A stretch of 58,415 nt of DNA, taken from contig LRBF01000224.1 of NCBI GenBank assembly GCA_001580565.1, forward strand, positions 1 through 58,415, written 5' to 3'. The number at the start of each line of letters is the position of its first letter. The first letter of the stretch is position 1. This DNA comes from Caballeronia megalochromosomata. GTDB lineage: Bacteria; Pseudomonadota; Gammaproteobacteria; Burkholderiales; Burkholderiaceae. Below the pieces are notes generated by a model, which was not told where the DNA came from, searched no databases, and worked only from the letters and a program-made list of their open reading frames with translations. Position numbers and translations under genes: made by a program. Below, one piece after another: positions 50,176-58,415 of this stretch.

Positions 50176-51327
50176 ATGTGCATCGCGCTCGCACCTTGTG
50201 CGGCTGGCGAGGGTGACTCTCACCCTCAAAAAATCGAACCGCTCTTCACGGACACCACAAACCTGCCTTGGGTCATCTTGCGTGCCGTACATCGCGCTGC
50301 GCGACTTGATGGCGTCTCGACGCGAGCGCGTGCTGTGCTCGCAGCATTGGCCCGCACTGTCGACGCAGCCAAGCCTTTTGGCGAGATCTACGCTCGCCGC
50401 ACGCTGCTTAGCGAGCGCGCGATGCAATCTGAACGGACCTTCTACCGCAGCCTCGCCGATCTTGAGGCCGCGGGTTTGATCGATCGTGCCCCTCAGCGTC
50501 GCTATGTCGAAGCGGGCCTATTTGGACGCGCGTATCTGTACCTGACGCAGAAAGCTGCCGTGCTGCTTGGCTTGATCGAGGAGCCCACTGTGCAGTCAAT
50601 GTCCACCGACTTACCGCAGGCTTCTTCATCCACGAAGGCCAACCGTTTTGAGCCGCCGCATGCCAATGTGGCAGACGGTGCTAATACTAAGGATCTAAGC
50701 CCTTTGATTTTTCAAAAGAGACAACCGGGCCAAGTTCCTCAGGACCTCCAGCGCCTGCGGTCCCTGGGTTTCTTGGATTTCTTGATTTTCAAACTCATGC
50801 GCGAAGCCCGCGAGGCTGGCAAGCGTTTGTCGGACGTCGTGGAAGTCTGCTGGCAGCACTTGCGCCAAGCAAAGCGCCCCATCAATTATCTGCGCGCGCT
50901 GCTCACAAGCACAACGGACTTCGGCCACCAGATGCGAGCCAAAGCCGCGGCAGTCGCTGAAGCGCAGGCCGCAGAGGCCGCCCGTCTCGAAGCTGAAGCC
51001 GCCGTGAAGGCGTTGGACGGCCGCTCGTTCGTCGATGTATTGGGCCAGACGCGTTATACCGTCACCGATCACGGCACCACCTTGACGGTCCGTAGCATTG
51101 ACGGGGTTACTCGACAGGCGGCTGGGCAGTGGTCCCAAGGCTTTATCCGAGCACTTCGAGGAGGACAAATTTCGGAAGAAATGCTTTCAAACATTACTGC
51201 CGCTGCTACGAGTGGAGATCATCGCCATCTCAACATCGAAGGGCGATTAACTGCGCGCCCGCGAGCGCTTACTGTATCTGCGGCCGAGCACCTCACTAAG
51301 CTTCGTGCGCTATGTGGGCGGGCGTGA
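50176..51327 (+). CDS. Plasmid replication initiator (winged-helix)
   Basis: A 383-aa protein. Residues 45-130 contain a winged-helix pattern (RAVLAALARTVDAAKP, RRTLLSERAMQSERTFYRSLADLEAAGLIDRAPQ, then a beta wing), as in replication protein O and RepA-type initiators. The C-terminal half is helical (LDFLIFKLMREAREAGKRLSDVVEV, coiled AEAQAAEAARLEAEAAVKA). It follows parAB, the usual place for the rep gene in Burkholderia plasmids. No clear iterons are seen next to it. The start lacks a strong ribosome site. Confidence 0.7.
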   Translation: MCIALAPCAAGEGDSHPQKIEPLFTDTTNLPWVILRAVHRAARLDGVSTRARAVLAALARTVDAAKPFGEIYARRTLLSERAMQSERTFYRSLADLEAAGLIDRAPQRRYVEAGLFGRAYLYLTQKAAVLLGLIEEPTVQSMSTDLPQASSSTKANRFEPPHANVADGANTKDLSPLIFQKRQPGQVPQDLQRLRSLGFLDFLIFKLMREAREAGKRLSDVVEVCWQHLRQAKRPINYLRALLTSTTDFGHQMRAKAAAVAEAQAAEAARLEAEAAVKALDGRSFVDVLGQTRYTVTDHGTTLTVRSIDGVTRQAAGQWSQGFIRALRGGQISEEMLSNITAAATSGDHRHLNIEGRLTARPRALTVSAAEHLTKLRALCGRA

Positions 51328-51911
51328 AACTTTCGGAGTTTGAATCTCATCGGCATGCATGCCTTACCATACCGGGCCCAGGGCCGGAAACGAGGAATTG
51401 TTTCACGCTCTTCCGACGGATCTGAAAAGTGACTGCGGAGGATGCGTGATGGGCCCCAGCGCCGGCCCTGATGGCTGTACGTCGTCGTCACCCCTAGCGA
51501 GGAACTTAATGGGTCTACGCAGCCCTCGCGCGCGAGCGCGGCGACGGACTCCGCCGCCGTTTGGCTCCCTTCCCGCGCGGGCGAGAGGGAGGGGCGCGCC
51601 CACGACTTACTTCGGGACCCTTCCATCTCGCTTCTCCCCCTACGACGTCGGCTCAATTCCGGGCATGCACGGGGGCTTCTCGGCGTTTTTTCGACGGCCC
51701 GCGGCGCAAAAGGGGACGGACGCACGCTTGCCTTCAGGCCTGATAAGTCGTGTTATCGGGCTTGGCGCGATTGTCTGGCTGGGTGCGATCCGACGGGAGT
51801 AAGAAGCACAACCGGCAATCTCCCAGTTCCCCTGGTGGCGCGGTGCGGCCAAAACAACGCCCGGCGCTCGCGAGGCCGGCGCCGTTCTTAACTTTCAAGG
51901 TCTTACTAAAG
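51328..51911. other. Intergenic region downstream of rep
   Basis: No supported gene; open frames are Arg/Pro/Ser-rich shadows. The stretch 51520-51610 is very GC-rich with alternating CG. It may belong to the origin of replication, but I see no repeat array. Confidence 0.35.
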
Positions 51912-52113
51912 ATGGAAGCTGGTACGGTCAAGTGGTTCAAGGACGACAAGGGATTTGGCTTCATCACGCCCGATGGCGGCGGTGAGGATCTGTTCGCCCA
52001 TTTCTCGGAAATCCGCGGAGGGGTTTAAATCTCTTAAGGAAGGGCGGAAGGTGACGTTTGACGAAAAGATGGGGCCGAAGGGCAAGCAGGGGGCCAACAT
52101 CAAGCCGGCATAA
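51912..52113 (+). pseudogene. Cold-shock protein gene with a one-base insertion
   Basis: The start encodes the cold-shock RNA-binding motifs (GTVKWFKDDKGFGFITPDGG, DLFAHFSEI) and then hits a stop at GGGGTTTAA. Removing one G from the GGGG run at about 52020 continues the family sequence (FKSLKEGRKVTFDEKMGPKGKQGANIKPA) to a TAA at 52111, a normal 66-residue CspA. It is either a recent mutation or a homopolymer error. Confidence 0.85.
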
Positions 52114-53039
52114 CGTGTCCCGTTCCCGGCGATCGAGCGGTCGCTGGGCGTCGACAGAGCAGGTAGAGGCGGGAAAGTAGGGCGTTGCTGGCCGGAAGCA
52201 GGATGAATAGCCCAACAGCCTTGTCTGCTAACTCCTCTTATCAACCTTTACACAGTGCTCCAGCGATGCCCCTTCGCCGGGGCTTGAGCAAGGGCGCGGG
52301 CCGCCGAATAGCGGCGGCGGTGCTCCCCGAAGCCGGACTTGGAGCGACCGAGCGCGCCGACAGACGGGACCGATGGCGAATGATTCCGGCCATGATCGGC
52401 CCAACGCACCCACGCTGTTCGTCGCTGAATATCGCCGTGACCGCCGCAGAGGACCCGTCGGTCAGCGTGTCATGTTTTTTCCGCCCGCGAAAGCCGGCGT
52501 TCGTGAAACCGACGCCGGCTTATCGCAACGCGTTCGGATCTCGAGATCGCCCGTTCGTGTGAACGCCGAATGCTGAGGCGGGAGCGAGAGGCGAGGGCGG
52601 CCACTCAGTCAAATCGGTCGAGCAAGGCATGCCGTTACCTCCAGCGGAAGCGGGCCATTATCGACAAAGAGGAGATGGCGTGTCTGAGTTCGGTCGAATC
52701 CCACGGCGCGGGCGCCTCATCGCGCGCAAAGTATTATTTTGGAGTCCTTAGTTGAGGATGTATCGCTCGGTTTAACTGCTATCTTGGTGTGGAACATGGC
52801 AGCAAAAGTGGCGGGTTGGGTAAGCAATTGTTTTCAAAAGAATTTGTTCTAAATCTCGCGAATTGTTTCACGGCGCCGCGTGGCGGGACGCGCCCCTGCG
52901 CGGCTTTTTGAGCCCGTGCTGTCGAGATCAGTGTCGTCGCAGGCGAAACGTATCAACTGAAACGGATTCTGTGAGAATTGATACGTTCCGTGCCGAGGGC
53001 AACCCCTGGCTTCCTATACGGGTCAAGCCGGTGGCGCGA
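52114..53039. other. Region without a supported gene
   Basis: Frames such as 52185-52562 plus and 52570-52755 plus lack ribosome sites and family likeness. The region contains one inverted repeat at 52947. Confidence 0.35.
52947..52987. other. Inverted repeat AACGTATCAA / TTGATACGTT
   Basis: Two exact 10-base inverted arms with a 21-base spacer. It could be a regulator site or a weak hairpin; it precedes the small ORF at 53040. Confidence 0.5.
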
Positions 53040-53153
53040 ATGAGCAAGCTGAAAAACATCGACGGTTTTCAAGCTGAGAAGCGGCGAGTGGCCTACCTAC
53101 TCACGCAGCGACAGCACTTATTACGGATTACCGCGTCGCGATACAAGCGCTAA
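53040..53153 (+). CDS. Possible small basic protein
   Basis: A 37-aa frame (MSKLKNIDGFQAEKRRV...LLRITASRYKR) with many Arg/Lys. There is no clear ribosome site; it is listed because its composition is protein-like and it stands right before the 53189 gene. Confidence 0.3.
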   Translation: MSKLKNIDGFQAEKRRVAYLLTQRQHLLRITASRYKR

Positions 53154-53188
53154 TGTAGTAGCAACGGTCCTTCCAACGCGAGTTTGAT

Positions 53189-53425
53189 ATGAAGTGGAAA
53201 AACACACGGCCGACCGCGCCCGGTCACTACTGGTTGCGCTTTGTCGACGAGCGATCGCCCCAACAAACGATCGCGGAATTCTCCGCGGTTCCTGGCGACG
53301 GGACGGTCGATTTCGTTGTTATTCTGATGGGAGATGACACCATCATGGAGCTCGATGACGCGTACTTCGATGGGGGCCTATTCGCTGGACCCATCGAGCC
53401 ACCGTTGACTGAGGATCGACCTTAA
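53189..53425 (+). CDS. Hypothetical protein
   Basis: A 78-aa protein (MKWKNTRPTAPGHYWLRFVDE...) with an acidic C-terminal half (ELDDAYFDGGLFAGPIEPP). The PTAPGHYWLR start resembles small phage/plasmid proteins that begin with W-x-x-x-x-P-x-x-x-G-x-Y-W. Function unknown. Confidence 0.55.
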   Translation: MKWKNTRPTAPGHYWLRFVDERSPQQTIAEFSAVPGDGTVDFVVILMGDDTIMELDDAYFDGGLFAGPIEPPLTEDRP

Positions 53426-53747
53426 CGAGCCGGCAGCCGAATGACGGTGCGAAGGAGTGTTGGCTTTGTGCTCGTCGGCGGACGGAGGGGCCTTTTCTTC
53501 GCTGCGGAACATCGCGTCGCGCTCGACGACTGAACGACGGCCCGACCCCGTTTCGCTTCGCTGGTTTCCGTCGGCACCATTGCAAGCGATGCTGACGTGC
53601 CGTCATCGCAGTCAATCACTGATCGACTGCCGTTTCCATGCACACTTGTGCTGGACTGGTTCCATATATCAATGAGTTTGGTATCTGGGCGAGATCGTCA
53701 TGGGCATGGGTGTGTGGACGGAAAACAAAAACAATGGAGCACATACG

Positions 53748-54302
53748 ATGCGCAGTTGCGCAGCATCCATTCTGATCTTGCTGGCCTGCGTCACCGGATT
53801 GGCGCCGCGGACCAACGCCCAGGAGCAGAACATGGCCCTGGCCCTGACTTCGCACGCCTTCCACAATGGAGACGAGATTCCCGAGCGCCACACCTGCAAA
53901 GGGCCGGACGTGTCGCCGCAGCTTGCATGGTCCGGCGTGCCCGCCAACACGAAAAGTCTCGCGCTGATCGTCGACGATCCCGACGCGCCCGACCCGGCCG
54001 CGCCGCGGATGACGTGGGTGCACTGGGTGCTCTACAACATGCCGCCCACGGTGTCCGGTTTGCGGGAAGGCGTCGCAGCGACCGCACTGCCATCAGGCAC
54101 GCTGCAAGGCACCAACGACTTCCAGCTTGTCACGTATGGTGGCCCATGCCCGCCGGTCGGCCGTCATCGCTATTTCCACAAGCTCTACGCGCTCGACACG
54201 GTGCTGCCCGATCTTCATCACCCCACCAAGGCAGCGCTGGAGCAGGCGATGAAAGGCCATGTGGTGACGCATACCGAATTGCTCGGGACGTTCGAGCAGT
54301 GA
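53748..54302 (+). CDS. Periplasmic PEBP-family (YbhB/YbcL) protein
   Basis: A 184-aa protein from ATG 53748, which begins a signal peptide (RSCAASILILLACVTGLAPRTNA); an earlier frame start at 53700 has a non-signal prefix. The mature part is a phosphatidylethanolamine-binding/Raf kinase inhibitor-like domain: CKGPDVSPQLAW, ALIVDDPDAP, WVHWVLYNMP, GGPCPPVGRHRYFHKLYALD. Family members bind small anions; the bacterial role is unclear. It stands alone in the plus direction. Confidence 0.85.
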   Translation: MRSCAASILILLACVTGLAPRTNAQEQNMALALTSHAFHNGDEIPERHTCKGPDVSPQLAWSGVPANTKSLALIVDDPDAPDPAAPRMTWVHWVLYNMPPTVSGLREGVAATALPSGTLQGTNDFQLVTYGGPCPPVGRHRYFHKLYALDTVLPDLHHPTKAALEQAMKGHVVTHTELLGTFEQ

Positions 54303-54605
54303 TTCGGCGCCGGATCGTTCGTTGGCACCGCCGGTGATGACAGGCGGCTGAGCAGCCTCGATGTGCGCTGCGCCCGTCCCATCCTATTTCGAACGATCAC
54401 CAGCTCATCGTCCAGGTGTCGCTCGGCGAGATCCAGGTCAAACGGGATTCTTCATCATCACTCTCTATCAAGCTAGCATATTTGATAGTTAATAGCCGAT
54501 GGGTGCGTTCTACGTCTCTTCCAGATAGGGAGGAGGTATCATTTGGACTATAATTTAGGTTCAAATGAACTTGAATCAATCTCCGGCTTATCCCAGAGGT
54601 ATCCC

Positions 54606-55034
54606 ATGCTGCTGGTGTCGCCAGAACAGATCGCTGCGGTGATGGCGCTCACGCGCATTCCGCACTCGGTCGCCGAGCTCGACGCGCAAGTGCGCGAGGG
54701 CTTGCCGAAATCGGCGCTGAAGGAAGGCGTCGAGCACGCGACGCGCAGTGCCGAAGAACGACGCGCGCTGCTCGCGCGCATCGTGCCGGAAGCGACCTTC
54801 AAACGACGCCGCGACAAGTTGAGTCCCGACGAGTCGGAGAAGACCGAGCGGCTCGCGCGAATCGTCGCAACCGCGCGCTATGTGTGGGACGACGAGGGCG
54901 ACGCGCGGGAATTCCTCAACACCGCGCATCCGCTGCTTGAGGGGCGCACGCCGCTCGAAGTCGCGTTGACTGAACTCGGTGCCAGGCGCGTCGAGGAATT
55001 GCTGTGGAAGCTGTTCTACGGACTGCCCGCATGA
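54606..55034 (+). CDS. Xre/MbcA/ParS-type antitoxin
   Basis: A 142-aa antitoxin from ATG 54606. The N-terminal 90 residues are helical. The C-terminal part fits the toxin-binding domain of Xre-MbcA-ParS antitoxins (DEGDAREFLNTAHPLLEGRTPLEVALTELGARRVEELLWKLFYGLPA). It neutralises the RES toxin encoded downstream and should repress the operon. A canonical Xre HTH is only weakly visible. Confidence 0.85.
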   Translation: MLLVSPEQIAAVMALTRIPHSVAELDAQVREGLPKSALKEGVEHATRSAEERRALLARIVPEATFKRRRDKLSPDESEKTERLARIVATARYVWDDEGDAREFLNTAHPLLEGRTPLEVALTELGARRVEELLWKLFYGLPA

Positions 55035-55075
55035 CCTTCTATATCGAGCGCGGCGAGGATGAGGTCCTGGCCTGA
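55031..55075 (+). CDS. 14-codon ORF between antitoxin and toxin
   Basis: ATG at 55031 overlaps the antitoxin stop (ATGA) and its own stop overlaps the toxin ATG (TGATG). The peptide MTFYIERGEDEVLA is short, and the double overlap suggests ribosome hand-over that sets toxin level. It may just be a coupling device. Confidence 0.4.
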   Translation: MTFYIERGEDEVLA

Positions 55076-55551
55076 TGCGGATTTTTCGAATTGCGGATCG
55101 CCGACATTCCGTGTGGAGCGGTACCGGCGCGATGCTGATCGGCGGCCGCTTTAATAGCCCGGGCCGTCCCGTGATCTACGGCGCGCTGAATTTCGCAGGG
55201 GCGATGCTCGAGGTGCTGGTGCACGCGCGGATTGGCAAGGTGCCGAAGCATCACGTGTGGGTCGAGGCGCAGGTACCGGAGGGCGTGACGATCGAGCGCG
55301 TCAGCGTCGAAGATTTACCGGCGGGCTGGGATGCACCGGATGCCCAGGTCGCGCGCCGCTTTGGCGACCAGTGGATCGAGGAGGCAAGGTCGGCCATCCT
55401 CGTGGTGCCGTCAGTGGTAGCACGGGCGGAATGCAGTGCCGTGGTCAATCCGGCGCATCCGGATGCAGGACGGCTGATGGTCTCGGCGCCGCAGCCGGTC
55501 GTGTGGGATCAACGGCTGTTTAGGGGTCCACGCAACACATCGCCCGAATAA
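55075..55551 (+). CDS. RES-domain toxin (NAD-degrading type)
   Basis: A 158-aa RES protein. The conserved residues are present: Arg in GGRFNSPGRPVIYGA, Glu in AGAMLEVLVH and Ser in VVPSVVARAECSAVVNP. RES toxins (MbcT/Res type) degrade NAD and stop growth unless bound by the Xre-type antitoxin encoded just upstream. The pair stabilises the replicon or acts in defence. Confidence 0.85.
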   Translation: MRIFRIADRRHSVWSGTGAMLIGGRFNSPGRPVIYGALNFAGAMLEVLVHARIGKVPKHHVWVEAQVPEGVTIERVSVEDLPAGWDAPDAQVARRFGDQWIEEARSAILVVPSVVARAECSAVVNPAHPDAGRLMVSAPQPVVWDQRLFRGPRNTSPE

Positions 55552-55615
55552 GCTCACCGCGGTCCCCTGAAAAGCCTCACCGTATCGGACATGCTCGGGA
55601 AGCGACGCGCTTCCG

Positions 55616-56395
55616 TTGATCGATGAACCAAGGCACACCGCGATGGCCAACCAACCACAACAGCGACAGTGGCGCGCCGCGCGCGTGGCGATTTTGCTCA
55701 TGGGCGATTCTGGGCTACGGCGTGCGGAAGCCGCGCTCGCCCGACGGGAAGACCTGCGCATCGCCGAGACGACCGACGATCAGGGAGGAGCGCGCAATAC
55801 CCTGCCGGATTCGCCGGCGCAAGGTACGCCGCGAACGGTGATGCAGAGCACGCCGATGAGCTCTACCGAACCCAGCCGAGGAAGGTCACCGGTGTGGATG
55901 CTGTCCATCATTGGCAAGCGCCGCAAGCAACGCACGGTACCGGTGAGCGGGGCGACCATTGCCGCGCTGCGCGCGCACTGGCAAGACCGGGGCCGCGATT
56001 TCGACGCCCCGCGAGCACACGGGCCGTTGATTGCGCCGCAGTGGAATTCCGCCACGCCCACCGCCCTCGAGCGCCACGACGCCCGTGCCGAGGACGCGCC
56101 ATACACCGTCGATGCTTTGGGCCGGCTCGTGCGCATGGCGGTATTACGGCTGGTCAGGGACAACGCCGCGCTGGCCGACTTCAGTACAGACGACCTGGTG
56201 CGGTTGGTCAATACGTCGGCGCATGCTTTTCGACATACGTTTGGTACGCGGGCGGTCGTGCGAGACATGCCGACGGATGTGGTGCAAGCGATTCTTGGTC
56301 ACGCCTCGCTTCAGACCACTTCGATTTACGTACGGGCAGAACGGCGACGGATGCTAGAGGCGGCCGCGCGATACCATGCCGATGACGAAACGTGA
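55616..56395 (+). pseudogene. Tyrosine recombinase, N-terminally truncated
   Basis: About 250 residues carrying the catalytic domain: Arg in GDSGLRRAE, Lys in IGKRRKQRT, HxxR in HAFRHTFGTRA and GHASLQTTSIYV with the Tyr nucleophile. The core-binding N-terminal domain (about 130 residues) is missing, with no homologous sequence upstream, so it is a truncated remnant. It probably marks the edge of an old integrated element. Confidence 0.7.
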
Positions 56396-56473
56396 TGGAC
56401 CTCAGCGCGCCAGAGATGAGCCCGTCGGTTTTTCTCGGCGTTCATTCTCATACCGGCATGAAAAGGAGCGGAC

Positions 56474-56707
56474 GTGCCCGTCACGATCACCGATGTACTG
56501 TCTACGCCCGCCGGCGAGATGGAGTTTTATTTCACAGTCAGCGATGGACAACATCGAGACGCATTGATCGCTACCCTGACACTGAGTGAAGCTGTTGCCA
56601 TTGCGAACGGCAAAGATAGCGGCGAGGTTCCCTCGATGTGCCGCGTCATCGTCAAGACGAGCGAGCATCAGTCGCTCATCGGACGAACTTTCGGCAATAC
56701 AGACTAA
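56474..56707 (+). CDS. Small hypothetical protein
   Basis: A 77-aa protein with a GTG start preceded by AAAAGGAG (56460). It is mixed alpha/beta (MPVTITDVLSTPAGEMEFYF, then ALIATLTLSEAVAIA). No family recognised. Confidence 0.55.
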   Translation: MPVTITDVLSTPAGEMEFYFTVSDGQHRDALIATLTLSEAVAIANGKDSGEVPSMCRVIVKTSEHQSLIGRTFGNTD

Positions 56708-57345
56708 TTTCCGGTGCCGAAACTCGGTGGCAATTCTGGGATGGTGATCGTTTCCCGTTGCACGGACCATCTCTCGACAATTGAATGAACGCGAGGTGTG
56801 TTCGTCTACAACGGAAAGCTGAACAGGCTGAGAGTTGTCACCGTGTCTCCGTCAAGACCTTATCAGTGTCAATGAACGGCCGCACGGTTTGCTGCGCGAG
56901 ACTATGCCGAGAAGCGCGGGTGCCGCTATGTTTGCTCGCGCCGCGCGTCCTTTGGCCTTCCCTCCATAACCACGCGCTGAGATGTCGCTGGCCATCTTGC
57001 GTTGGCTGCGCGCCCCTGCGACCTGATCGCGCCAACCCGAACGACTGAACGACTCGCGGTTTTGTCCGGTGCGCCCGTGTTTCGCCGCTGGCCGAGGAGG
57101 TTCTCTCGCCGCGCACGTACGAACCTCAACAGTTACCGGTTTCCGCGGGGGTAGGCACAACGAAGCGCTCGCTCAAGCGCGGTCAGCAGGCTGTGCAGTC
57201 TGATGTGGCGATCGCCTCTCTGGGTACGGCTGATGCTGGAAAAAGGTGCGGCTCACACCCGCGTGCTTTATCAGTAAGTCATTTTTTAATAGAGAAGTGT
57301 GCCATCCGCCGTTGCGAATGCACGGCAGACAACAAGGAGGTAGAC
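56708..57345. other. Region without a supported gene
   Basis: Overlapping frames on both strands give Arg/Ser-rich products without ribosome sites. I see no repeats or RNA genes. Confidence 0.35.
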
Positions 57346-57555
57346 ATGAGCGGAAACCAAACTCAGCAGGGCAACCAGCCGAATGATCCTAATCAGGTCG
57401 ATCAGCAGCGCCAGCCCGGCCAACAAGAACGGTCTCCAGGTCAGCCGCAGCAAGGGCAACAACCCGGTCAGCGTCAGCCAAACGAGTCGCAGCGCGAGAG
57501 TGGCCAGGGACAGCCAAATCAATCGCAGCCGAATCGCCAAGGCGGTCAACGTTAG
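57346..57555 (+). CDS. Gln/Pro/Gly-rich small hydrophilic protein
   Basis: A 69-aa protein (MSGNQTQQGNQPNDPNQ...) with an excellent ribosome site AAGGAGG. Composition is almost entirely Gln, Pro, Gly, Asn, Ser and Arg, so it is intrinsically disordered, resembling small stress-induced hydrophilic proteins. It is followed by a strong hairpin at 57588. Function unknown. Confidence 0.65.
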   Translation: MSGNQTQQGNQPNDPNQVDQQRQPGQQERSPGQPQQGQQPGQRQPNESQRESGQGQPNQSQPNRQGGQR

Positions 57556-57587
57556 CTGTGACTCGTTGAATGTGAGTTCGCAGTAAC

Positions 57588-57633
57588 GTAATAACAGTGC
57601 GGCTCGCTCACCGGCGGGCCGCACTGTTATTAC
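57588..57633. terminator. 16-bp perfect hairpin after the Gln-rich gene
   Basis: Arms GTAATAACAGTGCGGC and its exact reverse complement with a 14-base loop. It is probably a terminator, although no long T tract follows. Confidence 0.6.
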
Positions 57634-57660
57634 GCAACGGAGCAGCTAAAGGCGGCACTC

Positions 57661-58283
57661 AAAGTTGACTGGCCCTGGACAGCGGCATACTGTCGCTGCG
57701 CCGCGAAGCGTCTAGCTCGTATGGTCAGAATAAATTCCTAAGACGACCCCAAGCCAAACGCGTGACCCCTTGATCGGCAAGGGAAAGCTTAAAGGACTAC
57801 ATCTCTAGAAGCGAGCGACAGCCCCTTCGCCAAGCCCGCGTCCGAGTGTGTGCCCGTTGTGGGTCTGCGGACAGAGTTGGGCGGAATCATATGCCTCGCA
57901 ATATCCACGCTTGCGCACAGAATCTTTGAACAACTGCATCGCGCACCAAGATCCTGTCAACGACGGGCACGGCCGCTGAGCGGAGTCGAGGGATTCCTCG
58001 CGACCCTCCGCAGCAAACATCCAGCGTCGCGAATCACACCACATCCGGCATGTGGGGATCAATGGCGTCGGCGTCAAAATTCGAGACGATGGAATCTTCG
58101 ATCGACGTCGCCCTTCGCAACACTGCGGTCAACGAGCAGAGCAGCACCTGCAAGTACCGCACGGGCGCCAGATACTCGATTATCTGAAACAAGCCGTGCA
58201 GCGGTTCACCTTTCGTACGCGATCCACGAACGACGCCCCTCGGAGTAAGGCGGAGAGCGCGTGATGTATGTCAGCAATGCGGG
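57661..58283. other. Region without a supported gene
   Basis: Frames such as 57850-58248 plus are Arg-rich and lack ribosome sites. Nothing else recognised. Confidence 0.35.
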
Positions 58284-58355
58284 TCAGCGGAGATCTGCGG
58301 GCATCTTCCAAGGAAGCAGCGCGTCGTAGTCGTCAACGGTCCTCGCCAGAGGAAG
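58284..58355 (-). mobile_element. IS66-type transposase C-terminal remnant
   Basis: On the minus strand, 23 codons ending at 58284 read ...LARTVDDYDALLPWKM..., typical of the last residues of IS66-family transposases. A stop precedes them in frame, so only a fragment remains. Confidence 0.45.
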
Positions 58356-58415
58356 ACCTGTCACTTATAGCACTCTCCGAACCAAGGAGACGGAGGAGGA
58401 CGTCGTTTGCCGTCT

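Noticed and set aside
51392..52870. AATTGTTTCACG at two places as chromosome-type parS sites
   Set aside because: Only half of the canonical 16-bp parS palindrome is present at each place.
1..58415. CRISPR array
   Set aside because: No regularly spaced repeats with unique spacers and no cas genes were seen.

Overview
The window reads as a large conjugative-type plasmid (or plasmid-like replicon) of a Burkholderiales bacterium, most likely a Burkholderia/Paraburkholderia/Caballeronia relative. The grounds are high GC with strong third-position GC, an R64-like type IVb pilus operon, a ParA/ParB pair next to a winged-helix replication initiator, a second actin-type partition locus, a plasmid-type SSB and zinc-finger primase, and IS630/IS66 debris. 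No rRNA, tRNA or housekeeping metabolism is visible. The genus is inferred from overall gene style only.

Layout. 1-4173 (minus): a 1039-aa DNA methylase-helicase fusion with a small gene downstream and a 264-aa gene upstream. 4687-9280 (plus): small accessory genes, including zinc-ribbon proteins, a Lar-like restriction-alleviation protein and a frameshifted DUF1173-like gene. 9365-10558 (minus): a tyrosine recombinase. 10559-12257: no convincing gene, but a minus-strand terminator and partition-site repeats. 12258-13615: ParM/ParR-type segregation. 13747-18960: an internally deleted IS630-like element, two tandem hybrid histidine kinases whose 3' two-thirds are nearly identical, and a second IS end. 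18988-19364: two small membrane proteins. 19428-23288 (minus): zinc-finger/Toprim primase, SSB and accessory proteins. 23633-28892 (plus): broken NERD gene, coiled-coil protein, FlhC-like regulator, small proteins and a CAP-domain lipoprotein.

29010-44597 (minus) is one 15.6-kb operon with tight or overlapping gene junctions: virB8-, virB9- and virB10-like genes, a lytic transglycosylase, a TcpQ-containing protein, a second lytic transglycosylase, a PilL/TcpQ-like protein, pilN, pilO2, pilP, pilQ, pilR, pilS, pilV and a secreted Cys/Trp-rich protein. It should build a thin type IVb pilus together with part of a type IV secretion channel. VirB4, VirB6, VirB11, VirD4, a relaxase and a prepilin peptidase are not in this window. 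44598-45572 is a regulatory intergenic region. 45573-46439 is a ParB-like protein with two tandem helix-turn-helix segments, followed by a decayed second copy of the pilN-pilO2 junction.

47683-51327: parA, parB and a replication initiator, the plasmid backbone core. 51912-56707: broken cold-shock gene, PEBP protein, Xre/RES toxin-antitoxin pair, truncated integrase and small ORFs. 57346-58415: a Gln-rich small protein, a strong hairpin and an IS66-type transposase remnant.

The most interesting structure is a dispersed palindrome (four sites: 4479, 9304, 44727, 45054), two of them between the pilus operon and the two-HTH ParB-like gene. This resembles a KorB-type plasmid-wide control network. 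A hairpin motif recurs at 4510, 24467 and 44754. Several genes carry single-base frameshifts, which may be real decay or sequencing error.
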